A DNA stretch of 64,000 bases from positions 25,719,315 through 25,783,314 of the forward strand of contig NC_045141.1 in NCBI RefSeq assembly GCF_008831285.2. The letters are read 5' to 3'. Positions 1 to 11,941 of the stretch are shown here, one piece after another (position 1 is the first letter of the stretch; every line of letters starts with the position of its first letter). The DNA comes from Nymphaea colorata. Lineage: Eukaryota; Streptophyta; Magnoliopsida; Nymphaeales; Nymphaeaceae. The notes below the pieces were generated by a model. The model saw nothing but the letters and a program-made list of their open reading frames with translations. It did not search any database and had not been told where the DNA came from. The translations under genes and the position numbers were made by a program.

Positions 1-25
1 CGCGAGTTCGATCCTCGCTGGGAGC
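1..25 (+). repeat. tRNA T-arm / B-box-like sequence cut by the window edge
   Basis: The first bases form a five-base-pair stem GCGAG/CTCGC around the loop TTCGATC, which is the shape of a tRNA T-arm and contains a B-box-like GTTCGATCC. The following TGGGAGC would be the 3' acceptor strand. The 5' half lies outside the window, so a tRNA gene and a tRNA-derived SINE cannot be told apart. No CCA or U-run is seen after it. Confidence 0.3.
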
Positions 26-1879
26 TTAAAGTATGTGTTTATCTTTTGTAATAATTTACACAAGTGTGGCCAATAGCCAATATGCCCTTTTGCCCTTCTT
101 TGCCGGAAGTTGTCCTTGTTAACAAGAAAAACCGAATAATGATGTCTATCTTGTCCGCTTTTTAAATGTATGGCACCAAAACCATGGGAACCTTAATCCA
201 TGAGTAAATAAGTATTCCACTTTTTTAGGGGGATGTTTGAGATTTTAGAATTGTAATACTAAATAAGTTATCTTAATCCCAAGATTATATATTCATTGAA
301 TCAAAATTCTGAAATTATGATTCTATCCTAAGGAGCCGAATTATGATTGTAAAAAAAAAATTCATGCCATGATGGTTTTTAATTCATCAATTCTGGTATT
401 CTAATTCATGTTTTTTAAAATACATCAATTTTGATCAAAATTACATACTATCAAACACAAATTTAAAAAAAAAAATAGAACTAGAATTTCCATTCCAACC
501 CTAACTACTTCCCATGTTATCTCCAAGCTTACCAAGAATATAAGTGTTTCGAAAATTGAACAGTATACTGGTCATCTCAAAATTTGTTTACTTTTGTTTT
601 TAATGAATAAAAATCAGTTTTTGAAAATCTAAATAATAGAAAAAAAGAAGACTCATCTCTGGACGCACATCTTTGTAACGTAAATTTGCATGGAGATTTG
701 AGTCCATTGAGAGAGACGAAGAACCTCATATTAATTTCAAAATCGTGTATATCAAAAAAGGAGAAAAACCACTATAGCAAATTCTAGTCATTTACTAGGG
801 TTCATGGCAAAGTTATGGTTAACAGGCCAATCCAGGTCAGGGATTTGATGAGGATCTCTCTTTCAATGTCTCTTCTGTCTTGCCACGACTGAGTTTTGGG
901 TCCACCTTTTTACTTCTTGCATTTTTTTCTTTAGTGATATTGCATCTGCATTGTATTTCCTTGTTAATAGTCTTCCAGACCCACCTTCCATTCGTCTTCT
1001 TTTTCTCTTTTGTCATTTCCCTCACTTGTCGGTTTTCTGGGGTCATGTTTGGAGGTTGTAGCTCATATAAGCTTGGTGGCGCATTTGGGAGGAACGCAAC
1101 AATAGGGTCTTCAGGGGCACCTTCTCTTCGCCAGAGTCTGTGGCTTGTATTGTGAAGGGGGGTATACATTTTGCCATTCGGTTGCGGTGTCGTCCTCTTT
1201 CTGCGGCTACGTGATGATGTCGTTCCATCCATCCATTCTCTCTCCACCCCTCTTATTTCGTTTTACTATGAGTTGTATTGTATATTTTGTCTTTTTGCTT
1301 ATGTCTTGCGGTTTGTTTTGTAACTAGGGGGCTTCTTGTCCCCAAATTTTTGTAACTAAGGGACCTATTATCTCTAAATTTTGATATATATTCACATTTT
1401 ATCGGCTCTCTTTCTCACTCTGGGTGTGCGTGTGTGCAGCTAGGTAACGCTTGTTAATTCATGTCCCTGAATGCATACTGGATTAACTAAGTTCTTGTTC
1501 TCATATTTATGGTCAGTTTAGATGACTTTAGCATAATAAATTAATTTTATTACGAAAACTCAGTATTTATGGTAAGCAATTTTAGATTCATAATTGATAT
1601 CAGAGTCCGTTGATGCCGCAACATCCTTTAAAGAGAAAGATGCCCCATATGTGTTGCTAAAGGGGGTATAACATAGCTGGTCAGATAGGCGAGCATGTAG
1701 AAGGTGTGTCTTTTGTTTGATTCTCATGGGTGCTACTTTCTTGAAATATTGAAGGTGGGGACGCGACATCCAAATTGAAGGATATACCGTTACTCACCCA
1801 AATCCCAAGACAGTATAGAAAGACCACCTGGGAGGTAGGGGTTATTTGGGGGGTCTTTGGGTCTTCTTCAAGTAGTAGT
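26..1879. other. Intergenic, no supported gene
   Basis: AT-rich sequence with A-runs and T-runs. Open frames between 840 and 1330 exist on both strands but have no recognisable domain or splice partner. Nothing else is supported here. Confidence 0.5.
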
Positions 1880-2830
1880 TTCCAATGCAATCCTGTTGGG
1901 GGAAGCCCCCGACCATATTATTGAAGAACCATGAACAAAAGATATAAACGAGTGGAAGAAATGTAATATGAAAGAACACAAAAGTGTCACTTATAGTAAA
2001 GAGCTAAGCGACGAGTTCAATTCCATCCGTATGAGGAGGGATCCCAATGAAGAATAGCATTGGATTGCAAAGAGTAAGACAAAATGATACTCACCTCCTT
2101 AGAGGGGTTACAACAACAAAATTTGAGATGCGACTTCAACGTCCTTATATTGTAGAAAATCGATTGAAGTTGAGTTTGACCCCGAGTCACCTACCACATT
2201 GCTTTAATCCACTGCATGTTGTTAGAAAGAACCTACACACTCTGCCCCTCAATCTGCAACATGGACAGTAGTTGTTCCAAACAAGTAGTTTCACAGAATA
2301 GAGGATGGGAAGTGAACGTGAACAGGAAACCTAAAAGTGCTTTCTTGTGTTGAATATGCCTTCTGGTAGAGATCAATGCCCCAACCTTAACAGAATCATC
2401 CAATTTTAATGTAGCTATTTATATTAGAAGTTTATAATCTGCTTTGAGGAGATTTAGACAGGGAAGAAAGTTTGTTTTCACCCAAAGAGAAATCTCCCTT
2501 CTTTGATCTAGTGGCCAATTGAAAGATTAGTAAATCAAGTAGTGCTCCTTCCAAATTTTATCATTGTCAATATTCTGTTGTGGGCAAACGGGATGATCTT
2601 CAAAGGCTATTGAGTTTCTCCATGCCCAAATTTTCCAAATTGCTGATGGAAAGGTTAATCACCTGCATGGGCTCAACCATCCCCTCTTGAAATAGCAGGC
2701 GATCCACCACCGAATACCTTGTGGGAACAACCTCAAAGTCTGACAGGGTTTGTGGAATTTAGTGAGGATGAGCTGCCAAAGGCCAGTAGTGACCGGACAA
2801 CCAAAGGCTTTGCATGCCTCCTTCTCACTC
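1880..2830 (-). mobile_element. Decayed LINE 3' end (RNase H region)
   Basis: Read on the minus strand, the stretch near 2650-2590 gives IWKIWAWRNSIAFEDHP, typical of the segment after the zinc-binding domain of plant LINE reverse transcriptases. Further on (about 2420-2230) come LKLDDSVKVGA, then CLEQLLSMLQIEG and NNMQWIKAMW. These resemble the RNase H pattern L-N-T-D-G-S / A-L-x-x-L / D-S-x-x-x-I. In-frame stops and missing catalytic spacing show it is dead. The end near 1895 (a GGGGGAAGCCCCC hairpin beside an ATTATTGAAGAAC stretch) may be the 3' UTR. The family is assigned by motif reading only. Confidence 0.5.
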
Positions 2831-5596
2831 ACTGGAAGTGCCTCCAGTGAGTGCTAAAAGTTAGTCCTATATTAAGTCTTTAAGAATTCACTGCTGATTG
2901 TGTTAATACTTCCCGTTCTTGGGATGCTATCAGCAAGACCTCTGGGTTGCTGGCATTACAAAGTCGGATTTGGGGTTATGATTAATTATACGTGCACTTA
3001 CAGGGACCAAGCCTAGTTGGGCCTCACAATTTGAAACCAGTAAGATATTATCAAGTATGCTAGTCCATTCATCCAAAAGAACCCTGAATGGTGCTTATGA
3101 GTCACCGGTAAGAATATCACATTATCTAACAAATCGCTCTGACAAAAATGCATTAATGTCTCCGTTGCTCTAGGAGAGAACGGCAACCATTATCCCTCTA
3201 CTAATTAAAGGCCATCAGATACAGACTCTCAATCAATGGTTTGGATGCATAGATCAGATGAATCATGCAGAACTGCTCTTGCTAAATGCCATTTTCAGAG
3301 AAAAAATTGGCCCCATGAATAAAATACCCGTAACTGCAGCCAGCAAAGTCCATCACCCATTGTTCAGCATACAAATTCCTCTTAACTAGGCCTTCTGTAC
3401 TGGTTGGCCAATTCAATTAGCTTATATTCTTCTTGGGAAAAGCAGGCTTCATACACCTAAATAAGCAAAAGGCAGGCAGCAAATGCCCTCTCTCCTTACT
3501 GAAGAAGAAAACCAAATTTGGTATAGAAAGTAGAAGCCATCTCTACAAGGGACAATTAGCAAGTGCCAGTGAGTACCTGAGACATGGTGGTCCTCATGTG
3601 AAGAGACTCACATTTAAAGGCAACAGTTGATGGGTTCAATGTTCTGTTGGCTTTACAAGAGAATAATAAAAAGTGCTAGCCGTAGCTCCATTTCACTTTG
3701 TTAATCAGTCAGTTAAAGTACTACTTCAACTCGAGACAGGTCAAGAGTTCGATGGAGTACCGTATTCTTTGATGTACGATCTGGTAGAGTTCCATCGATT
3801 CTCAGGTTGATTGCTAATATGGTTCGGCAGCAGATGCTATACTGCAATTGCAACTATATAAGCATAGAATCTTGCAGGTGTAAAGTATTTCACTCAATTC
3901 AAGACTGTATCAGTATGTGCTCTGTAATACTTTTACCACTGCAATACATCTTTTGACAGGAAAATTTTTCTATGGAAGCTGAGAGACAGAGAGGTCAGAG
4001 TTTTCTGAACTTGGAACACAACTTCTACTGAACTCAAGCAGGGTCCAGTATTCTTTGCAAAGTGGGCAAATCATGTGGCGTAATTAATTACTTTCTGGAA
4101 GAGATCTATGATCTTCACCTTCTGTTTTTCTGATAAACGATCGACCACCAGTGAATGGCACTAGTATGTGAATCTTATCATCTGCATCAAGAATTGAGTT
4201 AGGTGAAACCAATTGACGGTGAGAATGAAAAGATTCCTTGCAGGAAAACGTTTGGGGATGACCAGATACGGCCTTCTTTGAAAGAGGGAGCAGATCAGGA
4301 AGTGGGGACTCTGACCTCCTTTATTACATCGATCGCATCCACTGATACCATTCATTCATGTGAATATGAATGATAAATGACATCCACAATGCCTTACATG
4401 TTCTGTATTTTGAACCACCCTTTCTTTATGCTCTTCTCATGGTTCATCCGGTACATCAAATGGCTTGCTCATTTAAGAAGTACAGACTAGGCTCAGATAT
4501 GGTGTCCCGATTAATTCAGTTTTGTTCATTGCATACAAATAAACAACATAAATTAACTGATTTGGGGTTATGATTGGTGCATGGTGTACATGTGCATGCC
4601 GATATTGGTGCTGTCCTCTCAAGATGCATGCATGTGGTAGTAAATGCTCACAGATGATTTATTTCTAAAGGAGCAGGCTTGTTGAGTGATCACATAGTTC
4701 TTTGATGAGTAGGGTAAGAGAGTTATATTAGCGGGAAACCATTACCCGAAAGTGATGAAGAAGGCTTGGCATCCACTTTGAAGTCTCTATTAATGCTTGA
4801 TAATCTGAGCATATCCATGATGCTTAAAGCATGTGGCACCATGTTTGGAAGCATCCATCTGACAAAGTGAATCAAGAAGTTAAACTAGATAGATTAGCAA
4901 AATCATTACTTAACTACAGTTCATCTCTTTTCACTAAGCCAAGGGAAATCCAGTTTTTGGTCGTGAGCGCAGCCATTATGAACAGTACCACTTAGGTATC
5001 AGACCATAGAGGTTCCAGAGCTACATGATATATGAGCAGCACTCCTTCAACTTTGATCACAGGAGAGAAGGAGTGTTAATTAATTAACGACGAATTAACA
5101 AGTAAGCTTTGGTGACATAAAGATGGTATGTTGATTAATTAAAGAGGCGAGTTTGGTTAAAGGATTGATTAGCTAGTTGAGCTGAAAGGCATCGTGTGAT
5201 GAACATGGAAAAAGGAGGAGCAAGTGGCGTCGGCCATGGAATCTATGACCACGTACCAGTAGTCCTGTGATCACACTTTGGGTACTCCTTTTAGAATCGT
5301 TCACACATGCAAATGATCAAAAGGTACGATTAGCACGAGGGACAGAACATAATCCAAGTATAAAGTGGCAAAGATTTTGTCGAGGGACAGCATACAAAGT
5401 GTTCAATCTCTCCCGAGCATTTTAACCAATCGTGGTAACTTGCGGGTCTCTTCGCCGGCCGAATTTCTCGCCAATTGTGGATGAGAATGGAACATGGAAG
5501 CAGGCGACTCTCATCGACATGGCTGCCATGCAAGGCTACTCGATCTCCCTTGAATAATCAAGATAGTGCGGGTCCCAGCCTCAGTAGCTTCATTTT

Positions 5597-5597
5597 C

Positions 5598-5650
<53 letters not shown>
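5597..5650. repeat. (TC)n(TA)n compound microsatellite
   Basis: About 11 TC units run directly into about 16 TA units. Confidence 0.95.
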
Positions 5651-5652
<2 letters not shown>

Positions 5653-6791
5653 GCACTACTATGTCTTTCTTTCTTTTTCTGTAGAATGATTTGCACAGTA
5701 CTTGGATCTTAGTTAGAGTTGACTTGTGGAGAATCGGGTCTTTTGTATTAGTCTTGTCTAGAGTCGGGATCTAGATTAGAACTGAGGTCGTTAACAAGTG
5801 GATAGGCTAGGGACCATGAAGAAGAGCTAGTAGAAATCGACAAACAATTTGATTAGCGTAGAGCATAAAAAGGTTTTGATCTCCATATTCTAGTGAGGGA
5901 ATAGCTCAAGTAACAGCCATATTGAAAAAATATCACATTATTAGCAAACGACATAAAAACTTACACCAATTTTTTCTTTCTGTTACTTATATTTTTATGA
6001 ATTTTAACTCCATTCGCTGATCTCTTTGTTAAGAAAAGCAGTTCATTTTAATTTATGAAGCGATATATATTCTTTTACTAAGAACAACCCCAACAACAAG
6101 ATTTGCGAGTAAATGGCTCAATATTGATATGGTGGCAGCTTTGTCTTCATTTTACGGAGAGTTGGAGCTGTCCAAAGCTACTCTTTTTGCCCCAGATTCC
6201 TGATCAGCCTTCTTTTGGAGGGCTTTCCTTGATTGTGCTGCCACTTGGAAGGTTCCTTCACCTTCCTTTTCTTTTTTAAATTATTATTTTATGAATAACT
6301 TTTTCACTTGTCATTCCTATGCTTTGAACCTTTCAAAGATTGATTAATCAATTCGCAAGCTTGTCATTTAGATGATTGAGTTATGATCATACCAAATATG
6401 CTTTCTGCACTTGCACCTCATGTACGCTTCGTTACTATTTTCTAGTAAACTGACGGCAGGCGAAGACATAGATCTCTCTCTCTTCACCCCAATATGAGAA
6501 ACTGTATAGACATTGGAAAAAAATCTAGTGTGAGCTCCTATAGATCTAAACCCTTGACTTATTCTCTCTCTCTCTCTACATGAAATATAAGCATGAAGTC
6601 CATCTTATATATGTTTTGTCTCCTAAATACACTGAAATAAACACTTTTACAGCTTCATGCTAGATAAACTGCAACTGCAGCTGGGAGCTTCTATTAGGTT
6701 CCAAGTCCTAGCCGAAACGTTTCTCTCTCTAACTTGCTCTATGACGGCCCCTTTACCTGCCTGTTAATCTGACCAGCTACCCAAGCTTCTT

Positions 6792-6815
6792 AGAGAGAGA
6801 GAGAGAGAGAGAGAG
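6792..6815. repeat. (GA)n microsatellite
   Basis: Twelve uninterrupted GA units, followed shortly by a short TATATATA. Confidence 0.9.
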
Positions 6816-7866
6816 ACCCATATATATAAAATTGAATAAATTCTAAACTTCCATCAACTTAAGGGCCTGCTTGGACTAAGTTTTTATGTCGTACAAACCT
6901 TTGATACGTTAAATTAATAAATTTGAAGCCAAACATTTGGATATTATAGAGTTTTAAGAATCCAAGGCGTGGAATTTATTAGTGTTGAAGGATTCTACTT
7001 CAACTGCAGATGGAAAAGTTCTTATCAGTCTATTGCTATAAACACTGTAAAAAAAAACATACAGTGACCAGAGGAAAAGGGAGACATACCAAAAGGTACT
7101 TTGCCGAATATGAAAAAGGCATTACTTGAAAGAGAAAGAAGCTGCCGATATTCTCACCATTGTTTATGAAAAAGGTCGTGCATAATAGCCATGTTGGCAA
7201 AGCAGAAATGGTTCGCCATCGGTTCGAGCCACGAAACAATGGTTTGATGCAGGAAGCCGGTGCTACTGGAATTGGTTTATCAACCATATCAAATAAGTTA
7301 TTTTAAACAATATAAATTGTATTAAACATTTAAAAAATAAAAGTTTTGAAATATATTGAGAAATTAACTAATAAGTTACACATGAATATGCAATCCCAGC
7401 TTACGTAGTTTACCAGTTGCGGCTTTATTCTAATTGAAAATTTTGTTTTTGCCATTATATAAAAAAAAAATTACCTTTCTTAAATTGAAATTTAATTTGA
7501 GTTGATGCCAACTTATGTAAGGTCTTATCGGCTTAGAACAAAATATATACTTGTCTTATTAAGATATTGGTTTGATAAAGGCCGATTTGATGGGTACAGG
7601 TCTGATCTAATTGGAAGCCGATATTCCAAGGGACCCTTTCAATCCGAACCTTGGTCCTGACCCACCCGGCCGAAACCAATATCGTTGGTATAAAGCGAAA
7701 ACCCGAGGGGCAATTTCGGTGATCCAGTGGAGCCCCGAAGTTTCTAATCGGCGATCTTTTGCCGGTCCCCGAGGAGTCCGGCTCGGTCATCCCGGAGTCC
7801 AACGGCTTCCGACTGGGTCCGCCGGAAGAAACAGCGGGGACCCCACTGGACGACACGTTGACTGCT

Positions 7867-8017
7867 GCCACGTCGGACGGGAAGAATGCCAACGTGGCGT
7901 CGAGCGAGCGATCGGCCGTTAAGAACGGGCACGGTGCCCCTGTTTCCCTCGTGGCGACGGCGTTATTCCGAGCGATGACGTCAGCAGAGGGGGTGTGTGT
8001 GGCGGGGCTGTATAAAG
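7867..8017 (+). promoter_or_regulatory. Promoter of the CCT-motif gene: ABRE-like, TGACGTCA and TATA box
   Basis: A GC-rich island ends in TATAAAG at 8011-8017, about 190 bases before the start codon, which suits a TSS near 8040. Upstream are GCCACGT (7867-7873) and ACGTGGC (7892-7898), two ABRE-type cores in opposite orientation, and the perfect palindrome TGACGTCA at 7976-7983, a bZIP (TGA/CRE-type) site 35 bases before the TATA box. A TTGAC W-box core lies at 7857-7861. The motifs are seen directly. Binding and ABA or bZIP control are inference. Confidence 0.6.
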
Positions 8018-8202
8018 GGCCGGGGGCAGCATCCCTCCTCTCCCCCGATATCGACGCTCCTCCGCTCGAATTAATTGTGTCTGCTCGATCGTCTTCTCTC
8101 CTTCTTTTCTCTGAGCGAAGGGAGGGGAGGGGAGGGGAGGAAGAAACAAATTCGCCATTAGAGCTCCTTGTTGAAGTTTCAGAGACAGAAAGAGGAACAG
8201 AG

Positions 8203-11200
8203 ATGTTGCAGGAAGTGATTCGTCCGCCGGAGCCGCATTCACCTGTATCGCTTCTTTCTCTTTTTCTTCTCTTACGTTCTTCTTTTTTCTTTTCCATTTT
8301 GTATGCCCCTTTTTTTTTATGATGAGGGTAGAGATTTTTGAGTTGAGCCATCTTTTGGCTGATTTTTTTTCATACGTTCGCTTTCTGAATGTGCTTGTAA
8401 TATTTCGAGCTTAATTTCATCACTTTTTGAACCGTTTTCTTCTCTTTTTTATTTGGTCCTTATTTTGACGACGAACTCGATTTCTTTCTTTCAGTGGTGC
8501 AGAACGAAAATCTTTCTCTGAAACTCAATATCATAGGTTTTCGTTATGAACTGCATGAGTTGAACAAAGAACAAAAAATTACGATAGTTTGTCCTTAACC
8601 CGTTCGTTACGTGCATGGCCATGGAGCTCTGTGAACTGTCCAAATCACGAACATCCATGGCCGTCAGGAACCGTTCATCGCGTGAACGAACGGCATCCAA
8701 GATAATGATGGTTGCTTTAGGAAAATTACGCTTACGATAAATAGATAATTGATATTCAAAAAGCAGCCTCTGAGAAAAAAGGAAAATCCCGGAAGGTGTC
8801 TGTCGATGGCAGTTTGTTGACTTGTTTTTTGCTGTTGCAGGATGATCTCTCGGTGGTATCTACCGTGCTTTTCGACTTCGGCGTGGACGACGTCCTCTTC
8901 GCCGAGGCGCTGAGGAACCCACCGGAAGTCTCCACTTCCAGCTGCTCCGACGATACCTGCTTCTCCTCCTCCTCCCAGTCCGCACCCCGCCACCAGAATC
9001 CCTGCGTGGCTGACCTCACACCGCCGCTCCCACGCCAGCAACAGGATTTCCCGCTGGCCTTCGTACCGGCTCTCCCCTTGAACGACCAGTTCGACCTCTC
9101 CCCTCTCCAGCCTTTCTCCAACTCCTCCCCTTACGGGGATAACGCCGCCGGACCCGCTCTGAGCTATGCCCTCCCGGCTCCACTCGGGTTCGAGTCATCC
9201 CCACCGATGCCCTGCGTCTTCGGACCGCCGTTCGAAGCGGAGGAGGAATGCCTCTCCCCGTTCGCAAATTTCGTCCAGGCAGTGGCGCTCGCGCCGGTGC
9301 TCCACGGGGGGATGAGCCCGTCCATTCCGGTGGACCAGGGGAGGCCCTTCTCGGCGGGGTCGGTGCACTTGATCCCCGTTGAGCCCGCGCCGACTCTGGA
9401 GCTGCATCCAGTGAGGGACGGAGGAGTCTTTGCCGCCGGAGCCCTACGCCGCGTCTACAGCGCCGGAGATATACAGGTAAAGAAACACATAGCTTCTCCC
9501 CCCCCCCCATATTTCTCATTTATTCGCAAACACGCTCATAAATTGTCCTCCGACCCATGTTGGTACCTAAAAAATTTAATATTTCACATTTCCGTACACT
9601 TATTCACTTCACTTGATTGGACTCTACATTTAAAAGGAAGAATTTATGCGCTCCGGCGCAGAGAGAAAAGCGAGATCACGCACGGAGCATAAAAATAAAG
9701 AAAACGACACCTAAAAGCTTGCCTCTAAAGCGCACCTTGTCCCGGCACTGCAGCACCAAAAAATCTTCAACGCTGTTCGACTTGGTTCTCAAAGGAAAAG
9801 GTCGCACAAAGTGCAAGAACCCCACCATAGTTCATGACTGAGAAAAGAGAAAAGATCAAGAACATGGTCGTCTTCAACAGTAGCCAAACCTCAAGGCTTA
9901 GTGCGGAGCCTCTTTAGTTAATGATTCTCTGTCTTAGATCTTATGCTGGAGACATTCCCAAAAGATAATAACGCAAGTTGCAAGGGGTCCCGTTTGGATG
10001 TGCTTTTTTTAATATGTTATTGATGATATATAATCAAACAAAGTTATGCATATGCATGTGTTTGGCACTTCCTGAAATTACCTTGAGTTAGGTTTTCGTT
10101 ACAGAAAAGCTTTCTAGTCTCAAGTGAGAACATTTAGCAGACGGCCGGAAGGACGGACGGAGTCCCATTAATCCGGCAGGTCTTCTTAACATGTGGTCGG
10201 ATTCAAACTTAACATGTGTATGGACACCTTTTCAGGGACTTCATCATGATCAGAAACAGCAGCTGGTTGGTGGCGCATGTGGCAGCACTCCGAGGTCCGA
10301 CTCCGCTGCACCGCTAGAGGACTCCGCCTTCAAGGTTGGTCGCTACTCCGTCGAGGAGCGCAAACAGAGGATACACAGATATTTGAAGAAAAGGAACGAA
10401 AGGAACTTCAATAAGAAGATCAAGGTCTCTCTCTCTCTCTCACACACACACACACCCCAATGAGATTTTTAACGGTTTTTGTTTCTTTTTATAAAAGCAA
10501 CCATAGAAATACAGTCTTCGTATATATTTTTCTACGAACCATCACTTGATTTGCGAAGGTTATGATGCTAAATCTACAAGTTTTACAAAAATGTGTAAAC
10601 GTCCAAGTTTTAAAATATCCTTTGTCGTCATGATTCGAGTCCTTGTTCTTAGCAATTTTCCATCTGTTTCCTTTTCAATAAGTCAATATGTATATACGAA
10701 GCTAAAGAATCCGACCTCCTTTGGTTTTACGATCTTCACTTCTGATACAACGTCCCGGTCCGGTGTGCAGTACGCCTGCCGGAAAACGCTGGCGGACAGC
10801 AGGCCACGAGTCAGGGGAAGGTTTGCCAAGAACGATGACTTCAATGACCCAACTGTGCCAAACTCTAGGCGACACTATGATGACGATGAGGAAGAAGTAA
10901 GTTTCATACATCATTCACTTCTCTTTTTCGGTTAGGCAGTTAAAGGGAAGAAAAAAGAAAAGTGAAAAAGAGATTGGCAGCAACGGATATCGATCAAGTA
11001 TTACTAGCCAATCCACACACACTTAATCTCCACCCAATGAGTTCGCCGGCCTTCTTTGGCTGCCACATATAAAGAGGGAAATTACTAGACAATTTATGAC
11101 TCTACAATCCTAAAGGGTAAAAAACCCTATTTCTTTATCAGCTAATTGAGTGCTTTTTTTTTCGCATTCAATGATTCTGAGGTAGATTAAGATGTCAGAT

Positions 11201-11215
11201 TGGTTAAAATTAATA

Positions 11216-11247
<32 letters not shown>

Positions 11248-11412
11248 CAAATTTTTGAAGGGAAAGATCCTTGTTATCTTGAAACACACTTTTGAATGTA
11301 TTGCAAAGTGTGTTTAATCGCATTATATAGAGCAGCCCAAATTGGATGGAAGTCAAGATGGCAGAAGGATTTGTATACATACATATATATATATATATAT
11401 ATGCATGCATAC

Positions 11413-11459
<47 letters not shown>

Positions 11460-11941
11460 TGCCATTGACAGCATCCTTGTCTGGCTTTTGGTAATCCAAA
11501 AATTTTGACACAACTCAAACCTGAGGCCTAAAGGAGACATTAGTTTGATTTTTTGCTGCTGTTTCTAAGCGATTCAAGTCTTGAGTTTTCTTTTCCAGCT
11601 TGCACTAAAAGAAAGAAAAACTTCATTAAGATGTGGAGTAATAATCATGCATGAGCAACAAGATAACTTGCTCTCTTGACCTTCCTGAAAGAATTTGTTG
11701 AATAATCGTGGATAGAATTTGATAGTGGGCAAAAATGGTTTACCATTAAAATTCTATTAATGTTTGGAAGGTCGGTGCTCATCTTTCTAATACTGAGAAT
11801 TTCTTTCCATTTGTGCTTGTGCAGGTGGATAACATTGCAGAAGGTAAGGAGCAGGATCTGGTCGACTCCTCCGACATCTTTGCCCACATTAGTGGTGTGA
11901 ATGCTTTTAACACCAATTTTCCCATTCAGTCTTGGACATAG
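8203..11941 (+). CDS. CCT-motif (CMF-type) transcriptional regulator, five exons
   Basis: CDS join(8203..8244, 8841..9476, 10236..10424, 10771..10896, 11825..11941), all introns GT-AG in phase 0, 369 residues. Exon 1 gives MLQEVIRPPEPHSP. Exon 2 begins DDLSVVSTVLFDFGVDDVLF and is proline/serine-rich. The CCT motif runs from RYSVEERKQRIHRYLKKRN at the end of exon 3 into YACRKTLADSRPRVRGRFAK in exon 4, with its basic residues intact. The tail is acidic and ends PIQSWT. No B-box zinc finger is visible, so it belongs to the CMF group (ASML2/FITNESS/CIA2-like) rather than to CONSTANS proper. CCT motifs bring nuclear import and NF-Y/DNA contact in known members. The target genes here are unknown. 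AATAAA at 12053-12058 may end the transcript. Intron 1 interrupts after only 14 codons. Confidence 0.88.
11220..11458. repeat. (AT)n and (TACA)n microsatellites in intron 4 of the CCT gene
   Basis: Two AT-runs, at 11220-11243 and about 11378-11458. The second is split by CATACATA units and ends in ACACAC. The open frames through it on both strands, rich in YIYIYI, are artefacts of the repeat. Confidence 0.9.

Larger units (their letters stand above)
2831..7600. other. Gene-poor intergenic sequence
   Basis: No frame here shows a recognised protein or a convincing exon. Short open frames at 3433-3630, 4161-4573, 5330-5533 and 7036-7287 have no family resemblance. The region holds the two microsatellites listed separately. 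The part up to about 3430 could be further decayed LINE, but I see no clear motif. Confidence 0.5.

Noticed and set aside
1-72. A complete tRNA gene at the left edge
   Set aside because: Only the T-arm and a possible acceptor strand are inside the window. The rest cannot be seen.
837-1247. 136-codon minus-strand frame and its plus-strand partners
   Set aside because: No domain, no splice sites and both strands are open, so length is likely due to composition.
7533-8351. 272-codon minus-strand frame and overlapping frames over the CCT promoter
   Set aside because: They lie antisense to the GC-rich promoter, TATA box and first exon of a well-supported gene and resemble no family.
9016-9519. 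167-codon arginine-rich minus-strand frame
   Set aside because: Antisense shadow of exon 2 of the CCT gene caused by high GC at third positions.
11219-11540. Frames rich in YIYIYI across the intron microsatellite
   Set aside because: They are direct translations of (AT)n and (ACAT)n repeats.
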